A DNA stretch of 64,000 nt, from positions 124,001 to 188,000 of the forward strand of contig JBFWVA010000001.1 of assembly GCA_050246995.1 (NCBI GenBank), read 5' to 3'. The DNA is from SHVO01 sp050246995 (GTDB taxonomy: Bacteria; Pseudomonadota; Alphaproteobacteria; Rhodospirillales; Rhodospirillaceae). Below are positions 16,947 to 25,405 of this stretch, piece after piece (the stretch's first letter is position 1; every line of letters starts with the position of its first letter). Under the pieces are notes generated by a model. The model did not search any database, had not been told where the DNA came from, and saw only the letters and a program-made list of their open reading frames with translations. The translations under genes were made by a program, and so were the position numbers.

Positions 16947-18077
16947 ATGGCAATGGACGCCGAGTTTGAAGGCTGGCTGAAGGAATTGGCGGGTCCGGGC
17001 GGATCCGATCTTTATGTGACCGTCAGTGCTCCGCCGGCCTGGCGCGGCGACACGGGGTTCAAGAACCTGCGCGAAAAGCCGCTCACGACCGACGAGGTAT
17101 GGCGCATCTGCAAGTCGTTCATGGGCGAAAAGCAATTCAAGGAATTCGAGACGACCGGCGAATTCAACATGGCGACCGTCATGGAAGGCGTTGGGCGATT
17201 CCGCTTGAATCTATTCAAGCAACGCGGCATGCCCGGCCTCGTCGCGCGCATCATCCGTTCAAAGATCCCGTCACTCGCGGATCTCAAGTTGCCCGCGTTA
17301 CTCGGCGACATGGTGATGGAAAAACGCGGCCTGATCTTCATGGTGGGCGGAACCGGGTCGGGCAAATCGACCTCGCTCGCCGCCATGATCGGCCACCGCA
17401 ACGAGTCCGCGCCGGGGCACATCATCACGATCGAGGACCCGGTCGAGTTCGTTCACGACCATAAGAAGTGCATCGTGACACAGCGCGAGGTCGGCGTGGA
17501 CACCGACTCCTTCGATGCGGCGCTCAAGAACACCCTGCGTCAGCATCCAGACATGATCCTGATCGGCGAAATCCGCGATATGAAAACGATGGAGCACGCG
17601 CTCAACATCGCGGAAACGGGGCACCTTGCGATGGCGACCTTGCACGCCAACAACGCGAACCAGGCCATCGAACGCGTGGTGAACCTGTTCCCGAACGAGA
17701 TGCACCATCAGATCCTGCTCAATCTTTCGCTCAACCTGCGCGGCATTATATCGCAGCGCTTGGTGCCGAAGATCGGCGGTGGCCGCACCGCGGCGCTCGA
17801 GATCATGCTCAATCAGGGTTATGTGAAGGACCTGATCGCCAAGGGCGAAGTAAAGGACATCAAGAAGATCATGGAGGAAAGCGTGCATCTCGGCATGCAG
17901 ACCTTCGACCAGGCGCTTCTGAACCTCTTCAAGGCCGGTCAGATCAACGAGGAAACCGCGATCGCCGAGGCCGATAACGCCGGTGACCTCAAGATGAAGA
18001 TCAAGCAGGAACAGATGACCAGCGGCGGCAAGGGCGGCCTCAAGGATCTCGACACCTCGGCGCTCAAGCTGGGTTAA
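16947..18077 (+). CDS. pilU: PilT/PilU family retraction ATPase
   Basis: This second retraction-type ATPase has 376 residues: Walker A GGTGSGKS at 134-141, Walker B MILIGEIRD near 203-211, and GHLAMATLHANNANQ near 226-240. It lacks the AIRNLIRE signature of PilT and has instead LNQGYVKDLIAKGEVKDIK, as PilU proteins do. PilU works with PilT as an accessory motor that adds force. The stop overlaps that of the convergent ABC ATPase gene (18074-18077). The pilT/pilU assignment of the pair rests on these motifs and the tandem order. Confidence 0.85.
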   Translation: MAMDAEFEGWLKELAGPGGSDLYVTVSAPPAWRGDTGFKNLREKPLTTDEVWRICKSFMGEKQFKEFETTGEFNMATVMEGVGRFRLNLFKQRGMPGLVARIIRSKIPSLADLKLPALLGDMVMEKRGLIFMVGGTGSGKSTSLAAMIGHRNESAPGHIITIEDPVEFVHDHKKCIVTQREVGVDTDSFDAALKNTLRQHPDMILIGEIRDMKTMEHALNIAETGHLAMATLHANNANQAIERVVNLFPNEMHHQILLNLSLNLRGIISQRLVPKIGGGRTAALEIMLNQGYVKDLIAKGEVKDIKKIMEESVHLGMQTFDQALLNLFKAGQINEETAIAEADNAGDLKMKIKQEQMTSGGKGGLKDLDTSALKLG

Positions 18078-18817
18078 GCGGCTTCGGTACGCTCGAGCGC
18101 GAGAAGGAACGCGCGTTCGAGCGACGGCGCCGCATACTGGGCGACGAAATCCTTCGGGGAACCCACGAAGATGATGCGGCCGCCATGCAGAATTCCGATA
18201 CGATCGCAAATCTCCTCGATATCGGCAAGGATGTGCGAGCTGAAGAAAATGGACCGGCCAGCGCGCTTGGCTTCCAACAATTGATCTTTCAAAAGCACGC
18301 GCGCGCGCGGATCGAGGCCGCTCATGGGCTCATCGAGGATCATGAGGGGCGCGTTCACGAGCAGCGAGCCCACCAGTCCCAATTTCTGTCCCATGCCCTT
18401 CGAGTAGGTGCGCACGGTCCGCTCGAGAGCTTCAGGGTCGAGATCAAGCGCGGCGGCGACGGTTCGGGCGCGCGCGCGATCCAGGGTTTGATTGAAATAG
18501 GCGAGCAAAATCGAAAGATGCTCGTAACCCTTCAGCTGCGAGGACGGCTGGAATTTCTCGGGCAGATAGATGAGGTGGCGGCGCGAACGCGCGCTTGTAT
18601 TCGCCTCGCCGAACAACGACACGGCGCCTTGGGCGCGGCGTAAGTCCAAGATCGAGCGGATCATGGTGGTTTTACCGGCGCCGTTGACGCCGACGAGACC
18701 GAAAATCTCCGCCGGACGCAGCGCGAAGGAAATATCGTTCAGGACGATTTTCTTGCCGTATCCCGCGGTGACATGGGTCAGTTCAAGCGGTACGGAACCG
18801 GGCTCTTTTACTTCCAT
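18074..18817 (-). CDS. ABC transporter ATP-binding protein (pilus-locus, PilH-like)
   Basis: This 247-residue ATPase has Walker A GVNGAGKT at 43-50, signature YSKGMGQKLGLVGSLL near 130-145, and Walker B LMILDEPMSGLD near 154-165, followed by the H-loop SSHILADIEEICD. It is of the ABC-2/CcmA exporter type. No permease gene is adjacent; the nearest in the same operon is at 27090-27836. It is the last gene of the minus arm, overlapping the PilP-like gene by 10 nt, so it is tied to the pilus genes. Myxococcus xanthus pilH is a precedent for an ABC ATPase required for pilus assembly; equivalence here is inferred from context only. Confidence 0.85.
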   Translation of the reverse strand: MEVKEPGSVPLELTHVTAGYGKKIVLNDISFALRPAEIFGLVGVNGAGKTTMIRSILDLRRAQGAVSLFGEANTSARSRRHLIYLPEKFQPSSQLKGYEHLSILLAYFNQTLDRARARTVAAALDLDPEALERTVRTYSKGMGQKLGLVGSLLVNAPLMILDEPMSGLDPRARVLLKDQLLEAKRAGRSIFFSSHILADIEEICDRIGILHGGRIIFVGSPKDFVAQYAAPSLERAFLLALERTEAA

Positions 18818-19305
18818 GGCCCTTCAACAACCGCGCCGCTCTTGGTGACGAAGGTCTGATTCGGCGACAAGCGCACCGGACGCATCCCTTGCGCGCTAAG
18901 GGGCACCAGAAGATCGACATGGTCCGGTGAGATTTCCGTGACCTCGAATGACTTCAATTCCTGCTTCGGCCCGATAGGAACGCCGTTGATCCAGATCGTC
19001 CACTCGTCAGGTCCGTAATACACGATGGTCGACAGATACAATGTTGCGTCCTCGATGGGATCGCGTCCCTGCCCGCCATTACGTCCGGCATTGGCGGAAC
19101 TGCCTTCGACCATGCGATTACGGATCTCCGTCAACTCGTCAATGCTGAACATCAACGTTTCGGGGGCTTGAGAATCGAAAATCTGCTGACCCGCGCCTTC
19201 ACCCGCAATGGGCGCTCTCGTGGGCGAGGGCGCCGCGGCCAGGGCGGGCGTCACGGATATCGCCAGCGCAAATATGAGTTTCAATATTGTGCGCAGCCAG
19301 CTCAT
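18808..19305 (-). CDS. PilP/GspC-like periplasmic alignment protein
   Basis: This 165-residue protein has a signal sequence or N-terminal anchor (about 5-24, ending Ala-Leu-Ala). The C-terminal part (about 95-165) contains LYLSTIVYYGPDEWTIWING and a final VRLSPNQTFVTKSGAVVEG, the beta-rich homology-region pattern of PilP, MshK and GspC proteins that connect the inner-membrane complex to the secretin. There is no lipobox cysteine, unlike classical PilP. It overlaps the PilO-like gene by 4 nt upstream and the ABC ATPase by 10 nt downstream. The role is inferred from the fold pattern and position. Confidence 0.68.
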   Translation of the reverse strand: MSWLRTILKLIFALAISVTPALAAAPSPTRAPIAGEGAGQQIFDSQAPETLMFSIDELTEIRNRMVEGSSANAGRNGGQGRDPIEDATLYLSTIVYYGPDEWTIWINGVPIGPKQELKSFEVTEISPDHVDLLVPLSAQGMRPVRLSPNQTFVTKSGAVVEGPWK

Positions 19306-19988
19306 CGCGCTGCTCCTGCATTGGCAGCTGTTTTTTCCTCTTCCTTCTGCGCGGTGCGCCAGGACAGGAGGATTTCTCCGGTCACGAGATTGCCGCGGCC
19401 TTGGGAGATGGCCATCAGCGCGGATTCATTTACTTCCGCCCGGCGCGAAAGCTTCAACGACTCAAGCGCGAGAGAGCCGGGGAAATTCGTCGTGACGTCA
19501 TCAAGGAAACGATAGATGGATCCGTCAAAGGGCGCTTCAACCTTCAACTGGACCGCCTCGACATTGACCCGGTAGGCGCCGCTTGTCGGCTGGCTGACAG
19601 CCGATTCAAGCGACCCGGCGCTCGCCGCGCTGAATGTGAAGCTTAAGGAGTTTTCGAGGCCATGAGGCAGGGCCGCATCGCGCAATGCGGCAACACCGGC
19701 GCGCCGCGTGTGCGGGATGAGCTTATCGCTCTTCGTCAGCGCTTCGTAACGATCCTTGTTTTGCTCGACGTACTCGATGTCCTGACGAACCTGACTAATA
19801 GACTTGGTGATGGTCGTGATATCATTGTTCAACTGGCGGCCGGCCGCGAGCGCATCGTCCCGCGCACCGCCGAGAAAGACGACGGACAGGGCGAACAGCA
19901 CGCCTGTAACCAGAAGGACGATTATCCCCCTAAGCGCCGTGCGCGGGATGTTCTCGATGATCCGGCGAATATCCTTGAGGGATCTCAT
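19302..19988 (-). CDS. PilO/MshJ-like inner-membrane assembly protein
   Basis: This 228-residue protein has one N-terminal membrane helix (about 17-40, TALRGIIVLLVTGVLFALSV), then a coiled-coil stretch (about 50-85, LNNDITTITKSISQVRQD), then a ferredoxin-like periplasmic domain with VEAVQLKVEAPFDGSIYRFLDD. This is the layout of PilO and GspM. It is expected to pair with the PilN part of the upstream PilM-PilN fusion. Its start overlaps the stop of that gene by 4 nt (19985-19988), which fits stoichiometric complex formation. Confidence 0.75.
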   Translation of the reverse strand: MRSLKDIRRIIENIPRTALRGIIVLLVTGVLFALSVVFLGGARDDALAAGRQLNNDITTITKSISQVRQDIEYVEQNKDRYEALTKSDKLIPHTRRAGVAALRDAALPHGLENSLSFTFSAASAGSLESAVSQPTSGAYRVNVEAVQLKVEAPFDGSIYRFLDDVTTNFPGSLALESLKLSRRAEVNESALMAISQGRGNLVTGEILLSWRTAQKEEEKTAANAGAAR

Positions 19989-21607
19989 TTTCCCACCTTG
20001 TCGATGCGATACGCGGCATAGAACCTTTCACGCGCGCCGATGCCGGCGGCTTCGGCTTCGGCGCCCGCGAGACCTCCGCTCAGTTCTTCGGCGGCTTGAG
20101 CCCCTACAGGCTCCTTCGTCACCGCGATGGTGTAGCTACTGCCGAACGCGGTACGCAGCCGCTGCTCGATCGCACGCGCGGTTTGTACCGCCTCGTCCGC
20201 CGATGCAATTACATCGGCCAATCTCAAGTCTATTGTAAGAGAGTAAGCGGCCGTGGAGACGCTCGCCGCGCCGCCGGCCTGCGCCCGGGTGGCCTGCGCG
20301 CCGATATTATCGAAGGTCAGCGTTATCACAACGGCGTCGCCGTCGAGCGCAGAAACGATTCGGTGCAGATCCGGCGTCAAAGGCACTTTTTTGGAGTCGA
20401 GGCGGTCGGCGACTTCAATCACGTTACGCATCGGCCCGGCGAGATGGGGCGCGGCTGCGAGCGTTTTTTCTTCGTCCGACAGGCTGCCGCGAAGCCGGCT
20501 CAATTGCGCCGACAGCGTCTCGTTCTGGATGCTTGTCTCGTAAAGCTCATAGCCGGTCCAGCCCGTCCATCCGAGGAAACCGGCGACAAGGAGACCCGCC
20601 GCATACGGTGCGGCAAAGTAGGCAACTTCGCGAATATCGTCGGCTGTATCGCCCATGGCCGCGGAGCGGCTGAGCGGGAGAGACGGCTTGCGCTTCGAGA
20701 CGAACCAAGCGGCGTGCAGAACGTCGCTATGCGCTTGGTCGGGGCGGCCGAGTGAACCGAGGTTCAGGAGCGCGCCAGCTTCGTAGGGCGTATAAACGCT
20801 GACCGAACGCGCGCCGTCCCACGTCAGGTCTTCAAGAACGGCCTTGTTCTCGGCGCTGGTCAGTACGACCACATCCAGCGGCTCGCCGACTTGGTAGCCG
20901 AGACGCCGGATGTACGTAATCGTCGCCTTGAAGTCGCGGATAATCATGTCCGCGAATTCGCCCGGCGGCGTATCGGCCGGCGGCGCCTGCGTCACGCGTG
21001 TCAGCGACAAGCGCCCGTTCTTTTCAATGATCTGACGAAGGCCCCCAGTCACATTGATGCCGATGAGGTGTCGCCAGTGATTCTTTTTTTCCGGCGCCGC
21101 TCCGTCGGCAGCGGGAGCGGCCTCCTCCGGCGCATCCTTCGGCGCCAATTCACGGATCAGATCAACGCTCTCGGTGGCGATCGTGTAGATGCCGCCTTTC
21201 TCGTTGGGGAGGCTGTTGATGAAGTCCAGCCAACCGGTGATCCGGCCTTCGAGAGGCACGGACGCCATTTCATAAACGAGGGTTTTTTTCGATGTCTGGT
21301 CGATGAGCCGCGCGCCGCGCAGGCTCTGGCCGGGGAAGGCCATGTTGATGTGGCGTGCGAGGACGCGCCGCCGGTCGAAGATGCCGACCCGCGGCATTTC
21401 CTCCTCTTTGAAGGATTGATCGAGGGTGTCGATGAGAACCGACAAGCGTCCACGCGCATCTTCCGCCAGCGCTTCACCCAATTCCTCTTGGGCCATCGCG
21501 GGATCGGGGGAGCCAAGCCACGCATTGGCGACCTTCCCGTCAACGAAGCGGGTAAGGACGACATTGTCGTCGCCGATGCTCAGAACGAATTCGCCACCTT
21601 TGGCCAT
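19985..21607 (-). CDS. PilM-PilN fusion protein (GspL/MshI-like)
   Basis: This 540-residue protein joins two usual partners. Residues 1-300 resemble the actin-like cytoplasmic PilM/GspL domain (FVLSIGDDNVVLTRFVDGK at the start, then paired strands and GINVTGGLRQIIEKNGRLSL at 183-202). A membrane helix at about 328-350 is followed by a coiled coil and a PilN-like periplasmic domain (LTPDLHRIVSALDGDAVVITLTF near 415-440). In most type IV pilus systems PilM and PilN are separate; GspL is the natural fused form in type II secretion. It therefore sits between the two kinds of system. An 18-nt gap separates it from the PilC-like gene. Confidence 0.75.
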   Translation of the reverse strand: MAKGGEFVLSIGDDNVVLTRFVDGKVANAWLGSPDPAMAQEELGEALAEDARGRLSVLIDTLDQSFKEEEMPRVGIFDRRRVLARHINMAFPGQSLRGARLIDQTSKKTLVYEMASVPLEGRITGWLDFINSLPNEKGGIYTIATESVDLIRELAPKDAPEEAAPAADGAAPEKKNHWRHLIGINVTGGLRQIIEKNGRLSLTRVTQAPPADTPPGEFADMIIRDFKATITYIRRLGYQVGEPLDVVVLTSAENKAVLEDLTWDGARSVSVYTPYEAGALLNLGSLGRPDQAHSDVLHAAWFVSKRKPSLPLSRSAAMGDTADDIREVAYFAAPYAAGLLVAGFLGWTGWTGYELYETSIQNETLSAQLSRLRGSLSDEEKTLAAAPHLAGPMRNVIEVADRLDSKKVPLTPDLHRIVSALDGDAVVITLTFDNIGAQATRAQAGGAASVSTAAYSLTIDLRLADVIASADEAVQTARAIEQRLRTAFGSSYTIAVTKEPVGAQAAEELSGGLAGAEAEAAGIGARERFYAAYRIDKVGK

Positions 21608-21625
21608 ATCAACCCGCCGTTTCCG

Positions 21626-22828
21626 TTAGCTGCTGCCAAGGCTGTTGTAGATCGGTCCCATCACGCCCGCGACGATCCAAGCCATGATCGCGCCCGAGAT
21701 CACCGTCATTGCAGGCTCAATCATCGCAATCATGGCATCGATCGCCTCATCGACGTCCTTGTCGTAAAAGCCTGTAACGTTATCCATCACGCCGCCCAAA
21801 TTACCGCTGTCTTCGCCGATCTTCACCATGCGGCAGACCAGGCTCGGGAATTGACCGGAGTTGCGCATCGCGAGCGAAAGCGGCTCCCCGTTTTGCACCT
21901 GCTGGCGCACGGTTTTCATCGATTCCTCGAGGCAGCGATTGGTCACCACGCGCTGCGCCGTTTCGAGGCACTGCAGGATGGGCACGCCGCTTTGGAACAT
22001 GACCGCGAAAAAGTGCGCGAAGCGCGATATGGCGAGCTTGGTAATGAGCTGCCCAAAGACCGGAACACGTAGCGAGAGGCACGATATCGCGTAGCGCATC
22101 GTCTCAGAGCTCTTCACCATGACGACCAGCGCCGCGGCGATCGCCGCCGGCGTCAGGAGCACTACCGACCAGTAATTGACCACGAAGTCAGACGTCGCAA
22201 TCAGCGCCAACGTGACCGGCGGCAGTTCCGTACCGTTGCTTTTCAGAAATTCCACGATGCCAGGGACGACCACGCCCATCATAAAGCCGAGCATCCCCAT
22301 GATCAGCACCATCACGATCGCAGGATAGCGCGCCGCCTTCTTGACGCGCTGGCGGATCGCGTCCTCCCACTTCACGTGCTTGGTGAGGTGGCGGAAGGAT
22401 TCGGTGAGTTTGCCGCTCTCCTCACCCGCCGCGACAAGCGCTGAGTAAAGGTCGCCAAAGACCTTCGGATGCTTTTCGAAGGCTTGCGAAAGCGGCGCGC
22501 CGCCTTGGACGTCGTTGAGAATCGTCGTCGTCAAATCGCGCAAGCGCGGCGTGTCGGTGGAATCACGAACGTCCGTCAATGAATCGAGCAGCGGAACGCC
22601 GGCGGCCTGAAGCTGCTCGAGGTGCACGAAGAACTGAATTTTCTCCCGCGCGCTGACGCCCTTGGCCATGGCCGTGGAGAGCGCGCTGACCTTCACCGGC
22701 TTGCTGTCGATCAGCATCAAGCCGATTTCCTCCAGCTGCTGATGGAGGTCGGTCTCGTTATTGGCCGACAGCTTGCCGCGAACCTGGCGGCCGGCGTCGT
22801 TCAATGCGCGGTACGCGTATTGAGCCAT
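21626..22828 (-). CDS. type II secretion/type IV pilus platform protein (GspF/PilC)
   Basis: This 400-residue inner-membrane protein has the duplicated GspF domain: cytoplasmic helices at about 65-170 and 270-375, each followed by membrane helices (about 170-195, 220-245 and 375-396). The N-terminal region YAYRALNDAGRQVRGKL and repeated segments such as GVPLLDSLTDVRDSTD and GVPILQCLETAQRVVTN are family hallmarks, as are the GEESGKLTESFRHLTKHV and GEDSGNLGGVMDNV motifs. It couples the cytoplasmic ATPase to pilin extraction. The gene lies 3 nt downstream of the assembly ATPase gene. Confidence 0.93.
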   Translation of the reverse strand: MAQYAYRALNDAGRQVRGKLSANNETDLHQQLEEIGLMLIDSKPVKVSALSTAMAKGVSAREKIQFFVHLEQLQAAGVPLLDSLTDVRDSTDTPRLRDLTTTILNDVQGGAPLSQAFEKHPKVFGDLYSALVAAGEESGKLTESFRHLTKHVKWEDAIRQRVKKAARYPAIVMVLIMGMLGFMMGVVVPGIVEFLKSNGTELPPVTLALIATSDFVVNYWSVVLLTPAAIAAALVVMVKSSETMRYAISCLSLRVPVFGQLITKLAISRFAHFFAVMFQSGVPILQCLETAQRVVTNRCLEESMKTVRQQVQNGEPLSLAMRNSGQFPSLVCRMVKIGEDSGNLGGVMDNVTGFYDKDVDEAIDAMIAMIEPAMTVISGAIMAWIVAGVMGPIYNSLGSS

Positions 22829-22831
22829 TCG

Positions 22832-24565
22832 TTAAACCACCGCGAGACGCTGAGTGAAGTCGACGATGTTCATCGCAGCCTTGAGGCTGGTGCGGCCCTC
22901 CAGGACCTTCGTGGTGGCGTCATCGACCATCGGGACGAAGCCCGCACCCTTGGCGGCTTTCTTAATTGCCGGCAGCGGGGCGTCTTCTATGACAAGCGCA
23001 TCAACTTCATCGTTAAACGGAAGAATCTCGGAGACCGCGATGCGGCCGCGGTACCCGGTCTTGCGGCAGTTATCGCAGCCCTTCGGGTGTGCGATCTGCG
23101 GCGGATTGGCCGGGTCCACCGCCAGCAGACGGCATTCCTCTTCCGTCGCCGGCCGCATTTCCTTGCACTCGTCGCAAAGCTTACGGACCAGGCGCTGCGC
23201 GATGATACCGATGACGTTGCCCGCCATGAGGTTCGGCTTCAATCCGAGATCAAGTAGACGCGGGATACACCCGGCGGCATCGTTGGTGTGAAGCGTGGTA
23301 TAAACTTGGTGCCCGGTCATCGCGGCGCGGAGCGCCATCGTCGCAGTCCCGCTATCGCGCACTTCCCCGACCAGAATGATGTCGGGATCTTGGCGCAGCA
23401 GGGTGCGGATCCCTTCGGAAAAACTAAGCGAACTGCCTTCACGGACCTGCGCCTGACGGATGAGCGCCAGTTCGTATTCGACGGGGTCCTCGAGGGTCAT
23501 GATGTTGACGTCGAGCGAGTTGATGTACGCCATCATGGCGTAAAGCGTGGTCGTCTTCCCCGAGCCGGTCGGGCCCGTGACGATGATGATGCCTTCGGGT
23601 TTTTGCACCATGCGCTTGATGAGCGCGAAGTTGTGCGGCGTATAGCCCAGCTTGTCGATCGTCACCAGCGCTTGCGACTTGTCGAGAATACGCAGCACGA
23701 CGTTTTCACCGTGGATCGTCGGCAACGAAGAGGCACGGAAGTCGACCTTACGGTTGCCGATTTCGAGGGTGAAACGGCCGTCCTGCGGATTGAGGCGGTC
23801 GGCGATGTTCATACCGCCCATGAGTTTGATGCGGTGACAGGCCGCGGCCCAGTGACGCTTATGCAGGGTACGGATCTGCGTCATTTCGCCGTCGATGCGG
23901 TAACGCAGGCGCAGGAAGTTACCTTCCGGCTCGAAGTGAACGTCCGAGGCGCCCGTCTTGATGGCGTCGAGCAGAAGCGCGTTCACAAGCCGCACGAGCG
24001 GATGGAGGTATCCCCCTTCCATCTGTTCGACGTACTGGGTTTCCTCGTCCTCGCCGGATTCCAGCGATTCGAGTTCCTTGAGCACGCCTTCGATGGACAG
24101 CTCGTGCCCGTAGTATTGGTCGATGGCTTTCTGGACTTCCGTGTCCGAGCAGACCAGCGGCGCGACGTTGGTGCCGGCGGGGAAGAAGCGCTTGACCTTG
24201 TCGATGGCGAGAACGTCGTAAATGTCCGCCATTGCCAGGCGAAGAGTCTTGCCGTCGAAGGACACCGGGAATGCGCGATACCGCTGCGCGGCTTCCTTCG
24301 GAAGAAGATTGAGCGCTTCAGCTTCGACGACGGTGGCGCCGGGAACGAAGCGTTGATAGCCCGAGCTTTCCGCCAAAACCGCGGACAGCGCCTGTTCGGT
24401 GATGAACCCGAGCTCGACGAGCAGCTCGCCGAGGAGCTTGTTGGATTTCGCTTTTTCCTGGAAGGCGACCTCGAGTTGGTCCTTCGAGATCAGTCCGCGC
24501 TCGACCAGAAGATCGCCAATACGCGCTGTCGGTGCGGGTTTAGCGCCGCCTTTATCGCCGTCCAT
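22832..24565 (-). CDS. pilus assembly ATPase, MshE/PilB type
   Basis: This 577-residue GspE/PilB ATPase powers pilin polymerisation. Walker A GPTGSGKT is at 331-338, Asp box MTLEDPVEY at about 356-364, Walker B IILVGEVRD at 396-404, and a four-cysteine zinc motif at about 464, 467, 497 and 500 as in GspE. The N-terminus (residues 15-67) carries two 24-residue motifs, starting RIGDLLVERGL and LLGELLVELGF and 29 residues apart, which is the geometry of the c-di-GMP-binding MshEN domain; the second lacks the leading Arg. It is directly upstream of the PilC-like gene (3-nt gap). Confidence 0.93.
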   Translation of the reverse strand: MDGDKGGAKPAPTARIGDLLVERGLISKDQLEVAFQEKAKSNKLLGELLVELGFITEQALSAVLAESSGYQRFVPGATVVEAEALNLLPKEAAQRYRAFPVSFDGKTLRLAMADIYDVLAIDKVKRFFPAGTNVAPLVCSDTEVQKAIDQYYGHELSIEGVLKELESLESGEDEETQYVEQMEGGYLHPLVRLVNALLLDAIKTGASDVHFEPEGNFLRLRYRIDGEMTQIRTLHKRHWAAACHRIKLMGGMNIADRLNPQDGRFTLEIGNRKVDFRASSLPTIHGENVVLRILDKSQALVTIDKLGYTPHNFALIKRMVQKPEGIIIVTGPTGSGKTTTLYAMMAYINSLDVNIMTLEDPVEYELALIRQAQVREGSSLSFSEGIRTLLRQDPDIILVGEVRDSGTATMALRAAMTGHQVYTTLHTNDAAGCIPRLLDLGLKPNLMAGNVIGIIAQRLVRKLCDECKEMRPATEEECRLLAVDPANPPQIAHPKGCDNCRKTGYRGRIAVSEILPFNDEVDALVIEDAPLPAIKKAAKGAGFVPMVDDATTKVLEGRTSLKAAMNIVDFTQRLAVV

Positions 24566-24632
24566 TCGAGCCCCCGTCCCCGCAAAAAATCAGTCGTAAA
24601 TTCTATACGACCGGGCTGTTTAAGGCGAGGCT

Positions 24633-25319
24633 TTAGACGCGTTGCGGCACGCAGATTATGTAGGTTTTTAAAGGGTCATACGGCGCTTCATCGGGTGCGT
24701 CGAAATGATTTTTCGCGTCGATCGGGTCCCACCGCGACGTCGCCCTTACAGCCCCCGCGTTGATCGTTCCGTCATCGAGCCGTTCGTCGATTTTCTGGGC
24801 GACGTCGCCGGGAATTTGGGTCGTGCAGATGACGTTCTTGAGGCCGAAATTGTCTTCGGCGAAGCCAAAGTGGCCGCCGAACAGGTTCTCGGGCATAGCG
24901 GACTGCCCGACGAGGGCGGTATCGCCGTCCAAGAGCCCTGAAAAACGAAGATCGCGCCACGCATCGAATTGCTCGCCGGTGGCGTTGCCGTAATCGCTCA
25001 GGAGACCTGAGATGCGCTGGTCGCCCGCCATGGAAACGCCGACGCCGCCGACGATGTAGATCGAATTTTCGCGGCCCCAGCGTCGCGGCGCGGCCGGATC
25101 GTCGCCGGGCGGCGCGCGGTATTGCGCCTCGTAAGTGCGCAGCTCGAGTTGAAAATCACGCAGTTTGTTGATGGTCGCGAGGCCGCGCATCGCATGCACC
25201 AAGTCGCGGCCCTTCAGCGCCATCACGAACGTGAAACCCAGAATGGCCACGACGATGACCATCTGAAGTCCGCTGAATCCGGCTTGATACTGCTGTGATG
25301 TTTTCAAGAGATCGCGCAC
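24633..25319 (-). CDS. atypical pseudopilin with Gln5
   Basis: This 228-residue protein has a pilin-like N-terminus: a 14-residue leader ending Gln-Ala-Gly, then FSGLQMVIVVAILGFTFVMA, so the usual Glu at mature position 5 is Gln. It still has the charged break after the helix (ALKGRDLVHAM) and a globular C-terminal domain with two cysteines near the end (VICTTQ and IICVPQ). Minor pseudopilins of the GspK type also lack Glu5 and start the tip complex. It lies downstream of the major pilin gene behind a terminator-like hairpin and 67 nt before the assembly ATPase gene. Confidence 0.72.
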   Translation of the reverse strand: MRDLLKTSQQYQAGFSGLQMVIVVAILGFTFVMALKGRDLVHAMRGLATINKLRDFQLELRTYEAQYRAPPGDDPAAPRRWGRENSIYIVGGVGVSMAGDQRISGLLSDYGNATGEQFDAWRDLRFSGLLDGDTALVGQSAMPENLFGGHFGFAEDNFGLKNVICTTQIPGDVAQKIDERLDDGTINAGAVRATSRWDPIDAKNHFDAPDEAPYDPLKTYIICVPQRV

Positions 25320-25349
25320 CGCCCCACGGTACCGCCGACCCTAAAGAAA

Positions 25350-25380
25350 AAGAGTGCGGAAGGAAACCTTCCGCACTCTT
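25350..25380 (-). terminator. intrinsic terminator after the major pilin gene
   Basis: A perfect 14-bp inverted repeat (25350-25363 and 25367-25380, arm AAGAGTGCGGAAGG) with a 3-nt loop is followed on the minus strand by TTTCTTT. It lies 25 nt beyond the stop of the 25406-26182 pilin gene and before the next pseudopilin gene. This is the classical form of a partial terminator that gives far more major-pilin mRNA than downstream assembly-gene mRNA. Confidence 0.85.
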
Positions 25381-25405
25381 CAAGACACGTATTGAAAATC
25401 GAATG

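Noticed and set aside
23288..24763. 491-codon plus-strand frame across the assembly ATPase gene
   Set aside because: The minus-strand ATPase has all Walker and zinc motifs; the plus frame is low-complexity and shadow-like.
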